From the NCBI GenBank assembly GCA_963922715.1, contig CAWUJT010000064.1, positions 1 through 14,578 on the forward strand: DNA of 14,578 bases. Reading direction: 5' to 3'. Positions 7,926 to 14,578 of the stretch are shown here, in pieces. The first letter of the stretch is position 1. Each line of letters opens with the position of its first letter. The notes under the pieces were generated by a model, which did no database searches, was not told the DNA's origin, and saw nothing but the letters and a program-made list of their open reading frames with translations. The position numbers and the translations under genes are program-made. The stretch is from CAWUJT01 sp963922715. GTDB lineage: Bacteria > Pseudomonadota > Alphaproteobacteria > Rhodobacterales > Rhodobacteraceae.

Positions 7926-7955
7926 TTGACATGATGCGCAAACTCTTGCCATAGT
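7926..7955 (+). promoter_or_regulatory. Candidate lpxC promoter
   Basis: A perfect TTGACA (7926-7931) is followed by an 18-nt spacer and CATAGT (7950-7955, 4 of 6 matches). It lies in the 190-nt gap between ftsZ and lpxC, giving a leader of roughly 90 nt. A second good -10-like hexamer, TATAGT at 8007-8012, has no convincing -35 partner. Alphaproteobacterial promoters are often degenerate, so this is a candidate only. Confidence 0.45.
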
Positions 7956-8050
7956 TACAAAGCAAATGTTGCAATCGGTCACAAAGCGTTAATTGCTCTA
8001 AATCTGTATAGTGTCTAGCTTCTGATACAACACTTAGGGGGTGTTGAATT

Positions 8051-8974
8051 TTGCAAGCCACATTGAAATCGTCTATTAGTTTTTCTGGAATTGGTCTTCA
8101 TTCTGGGCGTCCTGCTCGGATGATCGTTTATCCTGCCTCGGCATCCTATGGGATTTGGTTCAAGCGTCTTGATATTGTTGGTCACGATCCAATGGTTCAA
8201 GCGATTTATCATATGGTTGAAAATCATGCCCCGCTTTGCACGCGTGTCACAAATGCGGATGATGTTTCTGTGTCCACAATCGAACATATCATGGCCGCTT
8301 TGACAGGGTGCGGTGTCCAAAATGCGCTGATTGAAATTGATGGCCCTGAGGTTCCCATTCTAGATGGGAGCGCAGCCCCCTTTGTTGAAAAGATCATTTC
8401 GACGGGCATTCGCACATTAGATGCACCGCGGCATGCGATTGAAATTCGTAAGAAGGTTGTAGTTGTGCAGGGTGAGGCTAAGGCTTGGTTAGAACCATCC
8501 GATACTCTTGAGATGGACTTCGCGATTGACTTTAAGGATGCTGCCATTGGTAAACAGCGTAAGTCTTTGCAACTGGCCAATGGCGCTTTTGTACGGGAGC
8601 TTTGTCGCGCACGTACCTTTTGCCGTCACGCAGACGTGGAGAAAATGCACTCAGCAGGACTGGCACTTGGGGGGAGTTTTGAAAATGCCGTTGTGGTGGA
8701 TGGTGGCAAGGTTCTCTCGCCTGGTGGGTTGCGTCATAGCGATGAAGCTGTGCGCCATAAAATGCTTGATGCCATGGGCGATCTTGCGCTCGCAGGGGCC
8801 CCTATTTTGGGAAAATACACAGGTGTGCGCGCAGGACACAGTCTGACAAACCAACTTCTTCGTTCGCTTTTCGCAGACCCCAACGCTTACCGTGTTATCA
8901 CATGCACACCCGATCAATGCCGCACATTACCCGGCGCTGGATTGCAAGAGACTGATCTGGCCTTTGTGGCTTAG
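8051..8974 (+). CDS. lpxC: UDP-3-O-acyl-N-acetylglucosamine deacetylase LpxC
   Basis: Zinc enzyme of the cytoplasm that removes the acetyl group from UDP-3-O-acyl-GlcNAc, the committed step of lipid A synthesis; 307 residues, the family norm. The probable zinc ligands are His79 (STIEHIMAAL), His236 and Asp240 (RHKMLDAMGDLALAG), and Glu78 and His263 (RAGHSLTN) are the expected catalytic residues; spacing corresponds to E. coli His79, His238, Asp242 and His265. The start is TTG 8051, giving MQATLKSSISFSGIGLHSGR, with AGGGGG 9 nt upstream; no in-frame ATG exists earlier that would fit the family. It follows ftsZ as in many proteobacteria, tying LPS synthesis to the division cluster. Confidence 0.97.
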   Translation: MQATLKSSISFSGIGLHSGRPARMIVYPASASYGIWFKRLDIVGHDPMVQAIYHMVENHAPLCTRVTNADDVSVSTIEHIMAALTGCGVQNALIEIDGPEVPILDGSAAPFVEKIISTGIRTLDAPRHAIEIRKKVVVVQGEAKAWLEPSDTLEMDFAIDFKDAAIGKQRKSLQLANGAFVRELCRARTFCRHADVEKMHSAGLALGGSFENAVVVDGGKVLSPGGLRHSDEAVRHKMLDAMGDLALAGAPILGKYTGVRAGHSLTNQLLRSLFADPNAYRVITCTPDQCRTLPGAGLQETDLAFVA

Positions 8975-9023
8975 GTCATTCGTTACTGACAGCTTCAATT
9001 CATCGACCTCTATCGGCGTTTAT

Positions 9024-9052
9024 TTGCAAACCGCATTTGCCCCTTCCATAAG
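9024..9052 (+). promoter_or_regulatory. Candidate bamD promoter
   Basis: TTGCAA (9024-9029), a 17-nt spacer and CATAAG (9047-9052) lie in the 123-nt gap between lpxC and bamD; each hexamer matches consensus at 4 of 6 positions. No intrinsic terminator was seen after lpxC, so readthrough from the lpxC promoter is also likely. Confidence 0.3.
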
Positions 9053-9097
9053 ATATGGTACAGCGGAAAAAATGCTGTGCCGTGGGGGCTATCACGT

Positions 9098-9943
9098 ATG
9101 ACGATGATCAGGACGAAATGTATATCAAATAGAGTCATTGCAGGTTTTGCACTTTTAACCCTCATGGCTTGTGCCGGAGATCCGAATGCGCCGGAGGCAC
9201 TCGAACAGCTTGAAGCGGAAGAGATCTACGAACGCGCAGAGCGTGAACTCGCACAAGATAACCCTGATGAAGCGGCTGTCCTGTTTAACGAAGTTGAACG
9301 TCTTTACCCCTATTCCGAGTGGTCTAAGCGGGCACTGATTATGGCCGCCTTTTCCTATCACACTGATCAAGATTACGAAAACAGCCGTGCGGCGGCGCAG
9401 CGCTACATTGATTTTTATCCCGCTGACGAAGACGCCGCCTATGCGCAATATCTTTTGGCGCTCAGCTACTATGACCAGATCGATAAAATCGGCCGCGACC
9501 AGGGATTGACGTTTCAAGCGCTACTGTCGTTGCGCACCGTGATCCAACGCTACCCGGAAAGCGAGTATGCGCGCTCGGCGATGCTTAAATTCGATCTTGC
9601 GTTTGACCACCTTGCGGCCAAGGAAATGGAAGTTGGGCGCTATTATCTGGAACAAGGCCACTATACAGCTGCCATCAATCGGTTTCGAGTTGTGGTTGAG
9701 GAGTTTCAGACCACTACCCACACGCCAGAGGCGCTGATGCGTCTTGTCGAATCTTACTTATCTTTAGGATTGACGGAGGAAGCCCAGACCGCAGGCGCGA
9801 TACTGGGGCATAATTTCCAAGGCTCCCCCTTTTATGACGATGCCTACCGCCAACTGACGGGACAAGGCCTTTCGGCAGAAGCGGCCGGGCAGGGGTGGTT
9901 GCGCGAGATTTACAACAGAACCCTTCGCGATCGATGGCTTTGA
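9098..9943 (+). CDS. bamD: Outer-membrane assembly lipoprotein BamD
   Basis: Lipoprotein of the beta-barrel assembly (BAM) complex, anchored in the inner leaflet of the outer membrane, that works with BamA to insert outer-membrane proteins. The start chosen is ATG 9098 (281 residues), with a GGGGG ribosome site about 10 nt upstream; GTG 9077 is open in the same frame but less likely. The signal peptide has basic residues, a hydrophobic core (VIAGFALLTLMA) and a lipobox LMAC with the lipidated Cys25. The mature part is made of helical TPR repeats (AEEIYERAERELAQDNPDEAA, then SEWSKRALIMAAFSYH, then YPADEDAAYAQYLLALSYY), including the family's conserved YPxSxW/YPxDEDAAYAQYL patterns. It is followed after 21 nt by recN, a common alphaproteobacterial neighbour. 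Confidence 0.95.
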   Translation: MTMIRTKCISNRVIAGFALLTLMACAGDPNAPEALEQLEAEEIYERAERELAQDNPDEAAVLFNEVERLYPYSEWSKRALIMAAFSYHTDQDYENSRAAAQRYIDFYPADEDAAYAQYLLALSYYDQIDKIGRDQGLTFQALLSLRTVIQRYPESEYARSAMLKFDLAFDHLAAKEMEVGRYYLEQGHYTAAINRFRVVVEEFQTTTHTPEALMRLVESYLSLGLTEEAQTAGAILGHNFQGSPFYDDAYRQLTGQGLSAEAAGQGWLREIYNRTLRDRWL

Positions 9944-9964
9944 GGCACACAAGAGGCCAGGATT

Positions 9965-11641
9965 ATGCTGCGCGCGCTCGACATTCGTGATCTTCTCATC
10001 ATTGACCATCTAGAATTGACGTTTGACACAGGCCTCAACGTCTTGACGGGAGAGACAGGGGCGGGAAAGTCCATCCTTCTGGATGCGTTGGGCTTTGTCT
10101 TAGGTTGGCGGGGGCGTGCGGATGTTGTGCGCTCCGGCGCACAGCAGGCCGAAGTTCAGGCCGTGTTTGATCTTTCGCAAAATCACGCTGTGCATGGCAT
10201 CTTGGCCGATGCAGGATTGCCCATCGGTCAGGATTTGATCATGCGCCGGCTGAGTAACCGCGACGGCCGCAAAACCGCTTGGGTAAATGATCGACGGGTC
10301 AGTGGAGATGTATTGCGTCGTCTTTCGGAGACGCTGGTCGAATTGCATGGTCAGCACGATGATCGTGGACTTTTAAATGTGGCTGGCCATCGTGCGCTTC
10401 TGGATGCCTTTGCCGGCGCAGAAGACGCGCGAAAAATCGTACACGCCGCTTGGAGAGGGGTTGCACGTGCTGAGACTGCGTTGACACAGGCGGAGGCGCA
10501 GCTGGCGCAAGCACGCGCTGACGAAGAATACCTACGCCATTCTGTGACAGAGTTAGAGACCATAGCCCCCGATTTTGAAGAAGAGGAGAGCTTGGATCGA
10601 CAGCGTCGCTTGATGCAAGGTGCAGAAAAAATCCGAGGTGAGATCGCCCGCGCGCTGGCAGTGCTTGCGGGGGAGGGGGCCGAAGGCCAGATTGCAGATG
10701 CGGGACGCTGGCTTGGGGCGGTTTTGCCGGAAACGGAAGGGCGCCTTGATGCGCCTTTGGCTGCCCTGGAGCGTGCATCGCTTGAATTGGGGGACGCGGT
10801 TTCAGGGATTGAGGTGTGTTTAGAAGCTTTGGATTTTGATCCGGAGAACTTAGAGCGTGTAGAAGAACGATTGTTTGCCTTGCGCGGATTGGCCCGGAAA
10901 CACGGTGTTGCGCCAGATGAACTTCCGAGCTTTGCTGATGACTTACGCACCAGGCTTGATCGGATTGAGGCATCAGACAGTATGCTAAAGACACTGCGTC
11001 GTGATCTTGCGTCAGCACGCGCTAACTATAATGCAGTCGCGATGGTCCTCTCAGATACACGCCGCGCTGCGGCCAGTCAGCTTGATGCTGCGATGGCGCA
11101 AGAACTCGCCCCCCTCAAGATGGAGCGGGCACGCTTTAAAACGCGCATTGCGGAGGTTGCACCCGGTCCAGAGGGGATTGATGCAGTGGAGTTTGAGGTG
11201 GCGACTAATCCCGGGGCACCAGCGGGACCATTGAACAAAATTGCCTCGGGTGGAGAGCTATCACGATTTCTTCTTGCGCTGAAAGTGTGTTTGGCCGGCG
11301 ACGAAGGGGCCTCGACACTGATCTTTGATGAGATCGACCGCGGTGTAGGGGGAGGAACAGCGGCTGCCGTGGGCCGACGATTGGCAGATTTGGCGCGCGT
11401 TCGCCAAGTCCTTGTCGTCACGCATTCACCACAAGTTGCGGCCTGCGGAGCGCACCATTGGCGCGTCGAAAAGCGCATCGAAGCGGATCAGACGCTTTCG
11501 CGTGTTATTCCCTTGGATCAAGCGGGTCGCATTGATGAATTGGCGCGGATGCTCGCGGGCGATCAAATCACAGAAGCCGCCCGAGGTGCGGCGCGCGCGT
11601 TGATACAGGATTTGAACGCGCAATTGCGTGCTGACGGGTGA
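9965..11641 (+). CDS. recN: DNA repair protein RecN
   Basis: SMC-like ATPase that acts early in double-strand break repair, holding DNA ends or sister chromosomes together with RecA; cytoplasmic, 558 residues, normal length. Walker A is GETGAGKS (29-36), the ABC signature ASGGELS is at 427-433, and Walker B is TLIFDEID (451-458) with Glu456 as the probable catalytic residue. Between them lie two helical segments expected to form the antiparallel coiled coil (about 160-220 and about 310-370, rich in Ala, Glu, Arg and Leu). The segment VELHGQHDDRGLLN is a RecN-specific hallmark. The start ATG 9965 has an AGGCCAGGA ribosome site and follows bamD closely, so the two are probably cotranscribed. 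No LexA box was seen in the 21-nt gap. Confidence 0.97.
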   Translation: MLRALDIRDLLIIDHLELTFDTGLNVLTGETGAGKSILLDALGFVLGWRGRADVVRSGAQQAEVQAVFDLSQNHAVHGILADAGLPIGQDLIMRRLSNRDGRKTAWVNDRRVSGDVLRRLSETLVELHGQHDDRGLLNVAGHRALLDAFAGAEDARKIVHAAWRGVARAETALTQAEAQLAQARADEEYLRHSVTELETIAPDFEEEESLDRQRRLMQGAEKIRGEIARALAVLAGEGAEGQIADAGRWLGAVLPETEGRLDAPLAALERASLELGDAVSGIEVCLEALDFDPENLERVEERLFALRGLARKHGVAPDELPSFADDLRTRLDRIEASDSMLKTLRRDLASARANYNAVAMVLSDTRRAAASQLDAAMAQELAPLKMERARFKTRIAEVAPGPEGIDAVEFEVATNPGAPAGPLNKIASGGELSRFLLALKVCLAGDEGASTLIFDEIDRGVGGGTAAAVGRRLADLARVRQVLVVTHSPQVAACGAHHWRVEKRIEADQTLSRVIPLDQAGRIDELARMLAGDQITEAARGAARALIQDLNAQLRADG

Positions 11642-11689
11642 CTCTGGTATTGCCCATCAAGACCCTATTCTTTGTTACGTTGAACAGGT

Positions 11690-12409
11690 TTAGAGACCTG
11701 AGTTTGCCGCGACTCTTTCAACCGTTGCAATGCGATCGGCATTGGGGGGATGGGTGCCCAGGAAAACATCCCCAGGATCGGGAATGCGGTTGAAAAATTC
11801 GGCGCCGCGCACTGGATCAAACCCTGCATTTATCGCGATCTGTGCCCCAAGCGCATCGGCTTCGAGTTCATGTTCTTTAGAAAACCGTCGCGCACCGACA
11901 GTGGCCCCAATATCGGTATATGTTTCTGCGGCAGCACCTTCCACCCCAGTGGCTGCAGCAATGATACCACCAAAAATCGCGCCCACAACTGCAGATTGTT
12001 GTTGTCTGGCAATATGTTGTTCGATATGGTGGGCGGCCTCGTGGCTGGCAACAAAAGCGATTTCATCGATGTTGCGTGCATCTGCGATTAAACTTTGGGT
12101 GAACGTCAGCGTAGGTCGGCCAGAACGTGTCAGAGACTGATAGGCATTCACAGGTGCGTCTTTATTGGGGTCAATTTGGATGAGAAAATCACAGTTCACC
12201 CCCGGTGTGCGTGTGCGACACATCTGTTCGGCAACGGGTTCCACGCGCTGGACCGCCAAACGAAAATTGCTCAGCGCTTGGCTGCTTGAAACAGGTGGGG
12301 GCCCTTGATAGCTGGTTTGCTCAGCAGGGGGTGCTGTTGTTGTCGTGACACATCCACCAAGCGCGACAGCGGTAAACAGAGTGAAAAATATCTTAACGTA
12401 AGGGGTCAT
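11690..12409 (-). CDS. M48-family metalloprotease lipoprotein
   Basis: A 239-residue zinc peptidase predicted to be an envelope lipoprotein. The signal peptide (FFTLFTAVALGGC) ends in lipobox LGGC with lipidated Cys20, followed by a low-complexity TTTTAPP linker. The zinc site is HEAAH (123-127) with the catalytic Glu124, and ELEAD (181-185) supplies the third ligand; an Ala/Gly-rich hydrophobic segment (138-160) separates them. The C-terminus has GTHPPNADRIATVERV, typical of soluble M48 peptidases of the LoiP/BepA/Oma1-like group. No TPR domain follows, so it is closer to LoiP than to full-length BepA. It faces recN tail to tail (48-nt gap) and diverges from the small gene at 12537. A role in outer-membrane protein quality control, near bamD, is inference. 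No strong ribosome site precedes the ATG. Confidence 0.9.
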   Translation of the reverse strand: MTPYVKIFFTLFTAVALGGCVTTTTAPPAEQTSYQGPPPVSSSQALSNFRLAVQRVEPVAEQMCRTRTPGVNCDFLIQIDPNKDAPVNAYQSLTRSGRPTLTFTQSLIADARNIDEIAFVASHEAAHHIEQHIARQQQSAVVGAIFGGIIAAATGVEGAAAETYTDIGATVGARRFSKEHELEADALGAQIAINAGFDPVRGAEFFNRIPDPGDVFLGTHPPNADRIATVERVAANSGL

Positions 12410-12453
12410 GGCGCACAGAGATGTTTGATCTATAAGAAATCCAGATTACAGAT

Positions 12454-12482
12454 ATAAAATGGTATTTTCTTCGACTTGGCAA
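12454..12482 (-). promoter_or_regulatory. Candidate promoter of the M48 peptidase gene
   Basis: On the minus strand TTGCCA (12482 down to 12477; 5 of 6 matches) is followed by a 17-nt spacer and TTTTAT (12459 to 12454; 4 of 6). The start codon is 45 nt further downstream. It lies in the 127-nt divergent region shared with the small gene starting at 12537. Confidence 0.4.
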
Positions 12483-12536
12483 CACTTCCCGCAGTATGCA
12501 AGTTAACAGCAGAAAATTAACACAGAAGTGACCGCA

Positions 12537-12770
12537 ATGTTTACAATTGAACATACGTTTGACGCGACAGTCGTCACGCTGGTGGATGAAGGGCATGATC
12601 ATTTACAAGAAGATGTGATCGTGTCGGCTTTTGAAGATTGTATCACACTCTCACAAGTGGAAACGCGCAGTGATATTTCACGAACGATTACGCTGTCTAT
12701 GGCGCAGCTTAAGGATCTTATGGCGGCCCTTGATTTGCCAGAAGGCATCTACCGCAGAGACTCGGACTGA
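12537..12770 (+). CDS. Small uncharacterised protein
   Basis: A 77-residue acidic protein is predicted from ATG 12537, preceded by an AAGTGA sequence that may serve as ribosome site; an in-frame GTG at 12528 is an alternative start. I do not recognise a named family, although the sequence has the look of a protein conserved in Rhodobacterales. There is no signal peptide, membrane segment, cysteine or zinc motif. The first half looks like beta strands (FTIEHTFDATVVTLVDEG, then EDVIVSAFEDCITLSQVE) and the second half contains a helix (MAQLKDLMAALDLPEG). It has normal codon usage for its neighbours and lies alone between a divergent peptidase and the scoAB operon, so its role cannot be inferred from context. 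Confidence 0.7.
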   Translation: MFTIEHTFDATVVTLVDEGHDHLQEDVIVSAFEDCITLSQVETRSDISRTITLSMAQLKDLMAALDLPEGIYRRDSD

Positions 12771-12836
12771 GGTCATCCGGGGTGCTGTCAGACATGCGTA
12801 AGCCAAAATTCACAAAGAGCTTAACCCTGAGGCACG

Positions 12837-12842
12837 TTGACA
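12837..12842 (+). promoter_or_regulatory. Candidate -35 element upstream of scoA
   Basis: A perfect TTGACA lies 48 nt before the scoA start. No good -10 hexamer is found at 16-18 nt; the expected place falls in the loop of the inverted repeat at 12853-12872. If this is a real promoter it is weak or activator-dependent. Confidence 0.25.
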
Positions 12843-12852
12843 GAGGTCTATC

Positions 12853-12872
12853 GCCTGGGGCAAACACCAGGC
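12853..12872. repeat. Inverted repeat in the scoA leader
   Basis: GCCTGG (12853-12858) and CCAGGC (12867-12872) form a perfect 6-bp GC-rich dyad with an 8-nt centre. It ends 17 nt before the scoA ATG, just ahead of the AAAGGGG ribosome site. The size and position fit either an operator for a dimeric regulator or an mRNA leader hairpin. It lacks a following T-run, so it is not a terminator. Confidence 0.45.
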
Positions 12873-12889
12873 ATTGAAAGGGGCGTTTC

Positions 12890-13585
12890 ATGAAAAAAAT
12901 TTATTCCTCGGCCTCGGACGCATTGGACGGTTTGCTGTTTGATGGGATGTTTATTGCAGCCGGCGGCTTTGGGCTTTGCGGGATTCCTGAATTGCTCATT
13001 GATGCAATAAAAAAAGCAGGGACAAAAGACCTCACCTTTGCCTCGAACAATGCCGGTGTTGACGATTTTGGCATTGGTCTTTTGCTGCAAACACGGCAAG
13101 TGAAAAAAATGATCTCATCCTATGTTGGTGAAAACGCTGAATTTATGCGGCAATATCTCAGCGGTGAGTTAGAGCTTGAATTCACGCCCCAAGGTACTTT
13201 GGCCGAACGCATGCGCGCAGGCGGCTGTGGCATCCCTGGGTTTTACACCAAAACGGGCGTTGGCACAGTGGTTGCAGAGGGTAAAGATCACAAAGACTTT
13301 GAGGGCGAAACCTATATTCTGGAGCGCGGGATCTTCGCGGATCTTGCCATTGTGAAGGCCTGGAAAGCCGATGAAACCGGCAATGCAATTTTTCGCAAAA
13401 CTGCGCGAAATTTTAACCCGCCCGCAGCGATGTGCGGAAAGGTGTGTGTCATGGAAGTCGAGGAGATTGTGCCCATCGGAAGCCTTGATCCCGATCATAT
13501 CCATCTTCCGGGGATTTATGTGCATCGTCTGATCCAGGGTGAACATGAGAAGCGGATTGAGCAACGCACAGTCAGGGAGGCATAA
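12890..13585 (+). CDS. scoA: 3-oxoacid CoA-transferase subunit A
   Basis: Alpha subunit of a family I CoA-transferase that moves CoA between succinyl-CoA and a 3-oxoacid such as acetoacetate, used in ketone-body, polyhydroxybutyrate or amino-acid breakdown; 231 residues. The glycine-rich CoA-binding motif AAGGFGLCGIPELLI is near residue 24, and SSYVGENAEFMRQYLSGELE followed by TPQGTLAERMRAGG is characteristic of the succinyl-CoA:3-ketoacid (SCOT) group rather than AtoD. The start ATG 12890 has AAAGGGG upstream. It is followed after 3 nt by scoB, so the two subunits are made from one operon. Substrate preference (acetoacetate versus 3-oxoadipate, as in PcaI) is inferred from motif resemblance only. 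Confidence 0.93.
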   Translation: MKKIYSSASDALDGLLFDGMFIAAGGFGLCGIPELLIDAIKKAGTKDLTFASNNAGVDDFGIGLLLQTRQVKKMISSYVGENAEFMRQYLSGELELEFTPQGTLAERMRAGGCGIPGFYTKTGVGTVVAEGKDHKDFEGETYILERGIFADLAIVKAWKADETGNAIFRKTARNFNPPAAMCGKVCVMEVEEIVPIGSLDPDHIHLPGIYVHRLIQGEHEKRIEQRTVREA

Positions 13586-13588
13586 GCC

Positions 13589-14215
13589 ATGCCATGGGAT
13601 CGTAATGAAATGGCGGCGCGTGCCGCAGGAGAATTGCAAGACGGAATGTATGTCAACCTTGGGATTGGTATTCCAACGCTGGTTGCGAATTATGTAGGCG
13701 ATAAAGACATCACCTTGCAGTCTGAAAATGGGATGCTCGGGATGGGCCCTTTCCCTTTGAAAGGGCAGGAAGATCCAGATCTCATCAATGCCGGTAAGCA
13801 AACGATTACAGAACTACCCAGAACCGCCTATTTCGATAGTGCCACAAGTTTTGGCATGATTCGCGGCGGAAAAATCGCCATGGCCATCTTAGGGGCGATG
13901 GAAGTGTCGGAAACAGGCGATTTGGCCAACTGGATGATTCCTGGCAAACTTGTGAAAGGCATGGGGGGCGCGATGGACCTTGTTGCCGGTGTGGGCCGCG
14001 TGGTCGTGGTGATGGATCACACAAATAAACATGGCGAAAGTAAATTGCTGAAAGCCTGCACCCTACCGCTGACCGGACAGGGGGTTGTTGACCGGATCAT
14101 CACCGACCTTGGCGTGCTGGATGTGGTGCCGGGTGGGCTTAAAATCATCGAACGGGCACGCGGTGTTGATGATGCAGAAATACGCGCCAGCACACAGGCA
14201 ACACTTATTCAATGA
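13589..14215 (+). CDS. scoB: 3-oxoacid CoA-transferase subunit B
   Basis: Beta subunit of the same CoA-transferase; 208 residues, typical length. It carries NLGIGIPTLVANYV (23-36) and the catalytic glutamate motif SENGMLGMGP with Glu46, which forms the glutamyl-CoA thioester intermediate. Downstream are the conserved segments FDSATSFGMIRGG, DLANWMIPGK and GMGGAMDLVAG. The ATG at 13589 follows a GGGAGG ribosome site located at the end of scoA. No clear intrinsic terminator follows its stop. Confidence 0.94.
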   Translation: MPWDRNEMAARAAGELQDGMYVNLGIGIPTLVANYVGDKDITLQSENGMLGMGPFPLKGQEDPDLINAGKQTITELPRTAYFDSATSFGMIRGGKIAMAILGAMEVSETGDLANWMIPGKLVKGMGGAMDLVAGVGRVVVVMDHTNKHGESKLLKACTLPLTGQGVVDRIITDLGVLDVVPGGLKIIERARGVDDAEIRASTQATLIQ

Positions 14216-14513
14216 AAATATACGGACTCTGCCTATATGCTTTGATAAGATGTAAGACGCGTTTGAGCGATGAAAGTTCTATCTGTTGTCATTGCACGAA
14301 GTCCGTTTTTCATTTTTAGCGGGCCGTTACGAAGCGCAGCTTATAAAGAAACACACAGATTTTTGCGTATTCCCTTGAAAAGTACGAATATGGACATTTT
14401 CTCGCCGTATTTATTTGGTGTTTTAGTCATGTCCAGACGGCAGACGTCATTCAAAGACAGAAGCTTGAACAACGTCTGCGGCTGAAAACTTAAACTTTTA
14501 AAGGATCAAAAAA
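14216..14513. other. AT-rich gene-free stretch between scoB and the pilin-like gene
   Basis: These 298 nt hold no gene I can support. An open frame at 14270-14485 lacks a ribosome site and a recognisable product and runs through the hairpin at 14440-14479. A GANTC (CcrM-type) site GACTC is present at 14225-14229. No intrinsic terminator for scoB was seen. Possible promoter hexamers (TTGCGT at 14363, TTGAAA at 14375) lack good -10 partners. The last 34 nt before the pilin-like start are A-rich with an AAAGGA ribosome site. Confidence 0.6.
14440..14479. repeat. Long imperfect hairpin upstream of the pilin-like gene
   Basis: GCAGACGT (14440-14447) pairs perfectly with ACGTCTGC (14472-14479). 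Inside, after a symmetric 2x2 mismatch (CA opposite CA), TTCAA (14450-14454) pairs with TTGAA (14465-14469) around a 10-nt loop. The hexamer CAGACG also occurs once more just upstream (14434-14439), so there are two direct copies and one inverted copy. The structure ends 34 nt before the ATG, with no T-run after it. It may be an operator for a regulator or a stabilising 5' leader hairpin. Confidence 0.6.
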
Positions 14514-14578
14514 ATGCAAAACTTTATTACTTCTGAATCTGGTGCTGTTTCCATTGACTGGGCTGTTTTGACAGCTGC
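14514..14578 (+). CDS. Flp/Fap-type pilin-like protein, N-terminal fragment
   Basis: The gene runs off the right edge; 21 full codons are visible. ATG 14514 has AAAGGA at about 8 nt upstream. The visible product begins MQNFITSESGAVSIDW and continues AVLTA, resembling the small Rhodobacterales proteins with an (E)SGAVTVDWVVLTA start that are annotated as Flp/Fap pilin or pilus-assembly components. In that family the acidic residue near the start of the hydrophobic stretch is part of the processing and assembly motif. Since the hydrophobic segment is cut off, the assignment rests on this signature alone. Confidence 0.6.
   Translation, partial: MQNFITSESGAVSIDWAVLTA

Noticed and set aside
7989..8003. 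TTAA-based CtrA site upstream of lpxC
   Set aside because: Only one half-site is present; the second half reads AAAT.
10299..11018. Long minus-strand open frame opposite recN
   Set aside because: It is antisense to a clearly coding gene and its product is low-complexity, as expected from the complementary strand of GC-rich coding DNA.
11685..11700. CAGGT/ACCTG inverted repeat at the recN/M48 convergence as a bidirectional terminator
   Set aside because: The stem is only 5 bp, overlaps the peptidase stop codon, and neither side has a T-run.
12503..12521. Paired TTAAC motifs as a CtrA binding site
   Set aside because: The spacing between TTAA halves is 10 nt rather than the required 7.
14270..14485. 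71-codon open frame before the pilin-like gene
   Set aside because: No ribosome site, no recognisable protein features, and it runs through the hairpin at 14440-14479.

Overview
The window looks like a chromosomal segment of an alphaproteobacterium of the order Rhodobacterales (Roseobacter-type). The evidence is the gene order ddl-ftsQ-ftsA-ftsZ-lpxC-bamD-recN, an FtsZ with a long linker ending in an IPAFLRRQAN-type tail, a LpxC starting MQATLKSS, and a small pilin-like protein with the SGAVSIDWAVLTA signature at the right edge. Genus and species cannot be assigned from the sequence alone.

Left part (1-2895, GC-rich): the C-terminal end of an amino-acid/polyamine permease overlaps by 4 nt a DNA methyltransferase with a nuclease-like C-terminal domain. 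This in turn overlaps by 4 nt the GTG start of murB. The methyltransferase sits where related genomes, as I recall them, carry murC-side cell-wall genes. Its central, presumably target-recognising, region is markedly AT-rich compared with both ends of the same gene. This is the most unusual part of the window.

Central part (2958-11641): a conserved envelope and division block, all on the + strand. ddl (D-Ala-D-Ala ligase), ftsQ and ftsA overlap and form one translational unit. ftsZ follows after a 180-nt gap with its own candidate promoter. lpxC (lipid A synthesis) follows after a 190-nt gap with a candidate terminator and promoter. bamD (outer-membrane protein assembly lipoprotein) and recN (DNA repair) come next. 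The block therefore supplies peptidoglycan precursors, the Z-ring with its membrane anchor, the septal complex, LPS and outer-membrane proteins. murB, ddl and lpxC use non-ATG starts.

Right part (11690-14578): a minus-strand M48-type metalloprotease lipoprotein converges on recN. A small uncharacterised + strand gene diverges from it. A two-gene 3-oxoacid CoA-transferase operon (scoA-scoB) follows, with an inverted repeat in its leader. A gene-poor AT-rich stretch of about 300 nt ends in a 40-nt imperfect hairpin just upstream of a Flp/Fap-type pilin-like gene, of which only the first 21 codons are visible. No tRNA, rRNA, CRISPR array or insertion sequence was seen.
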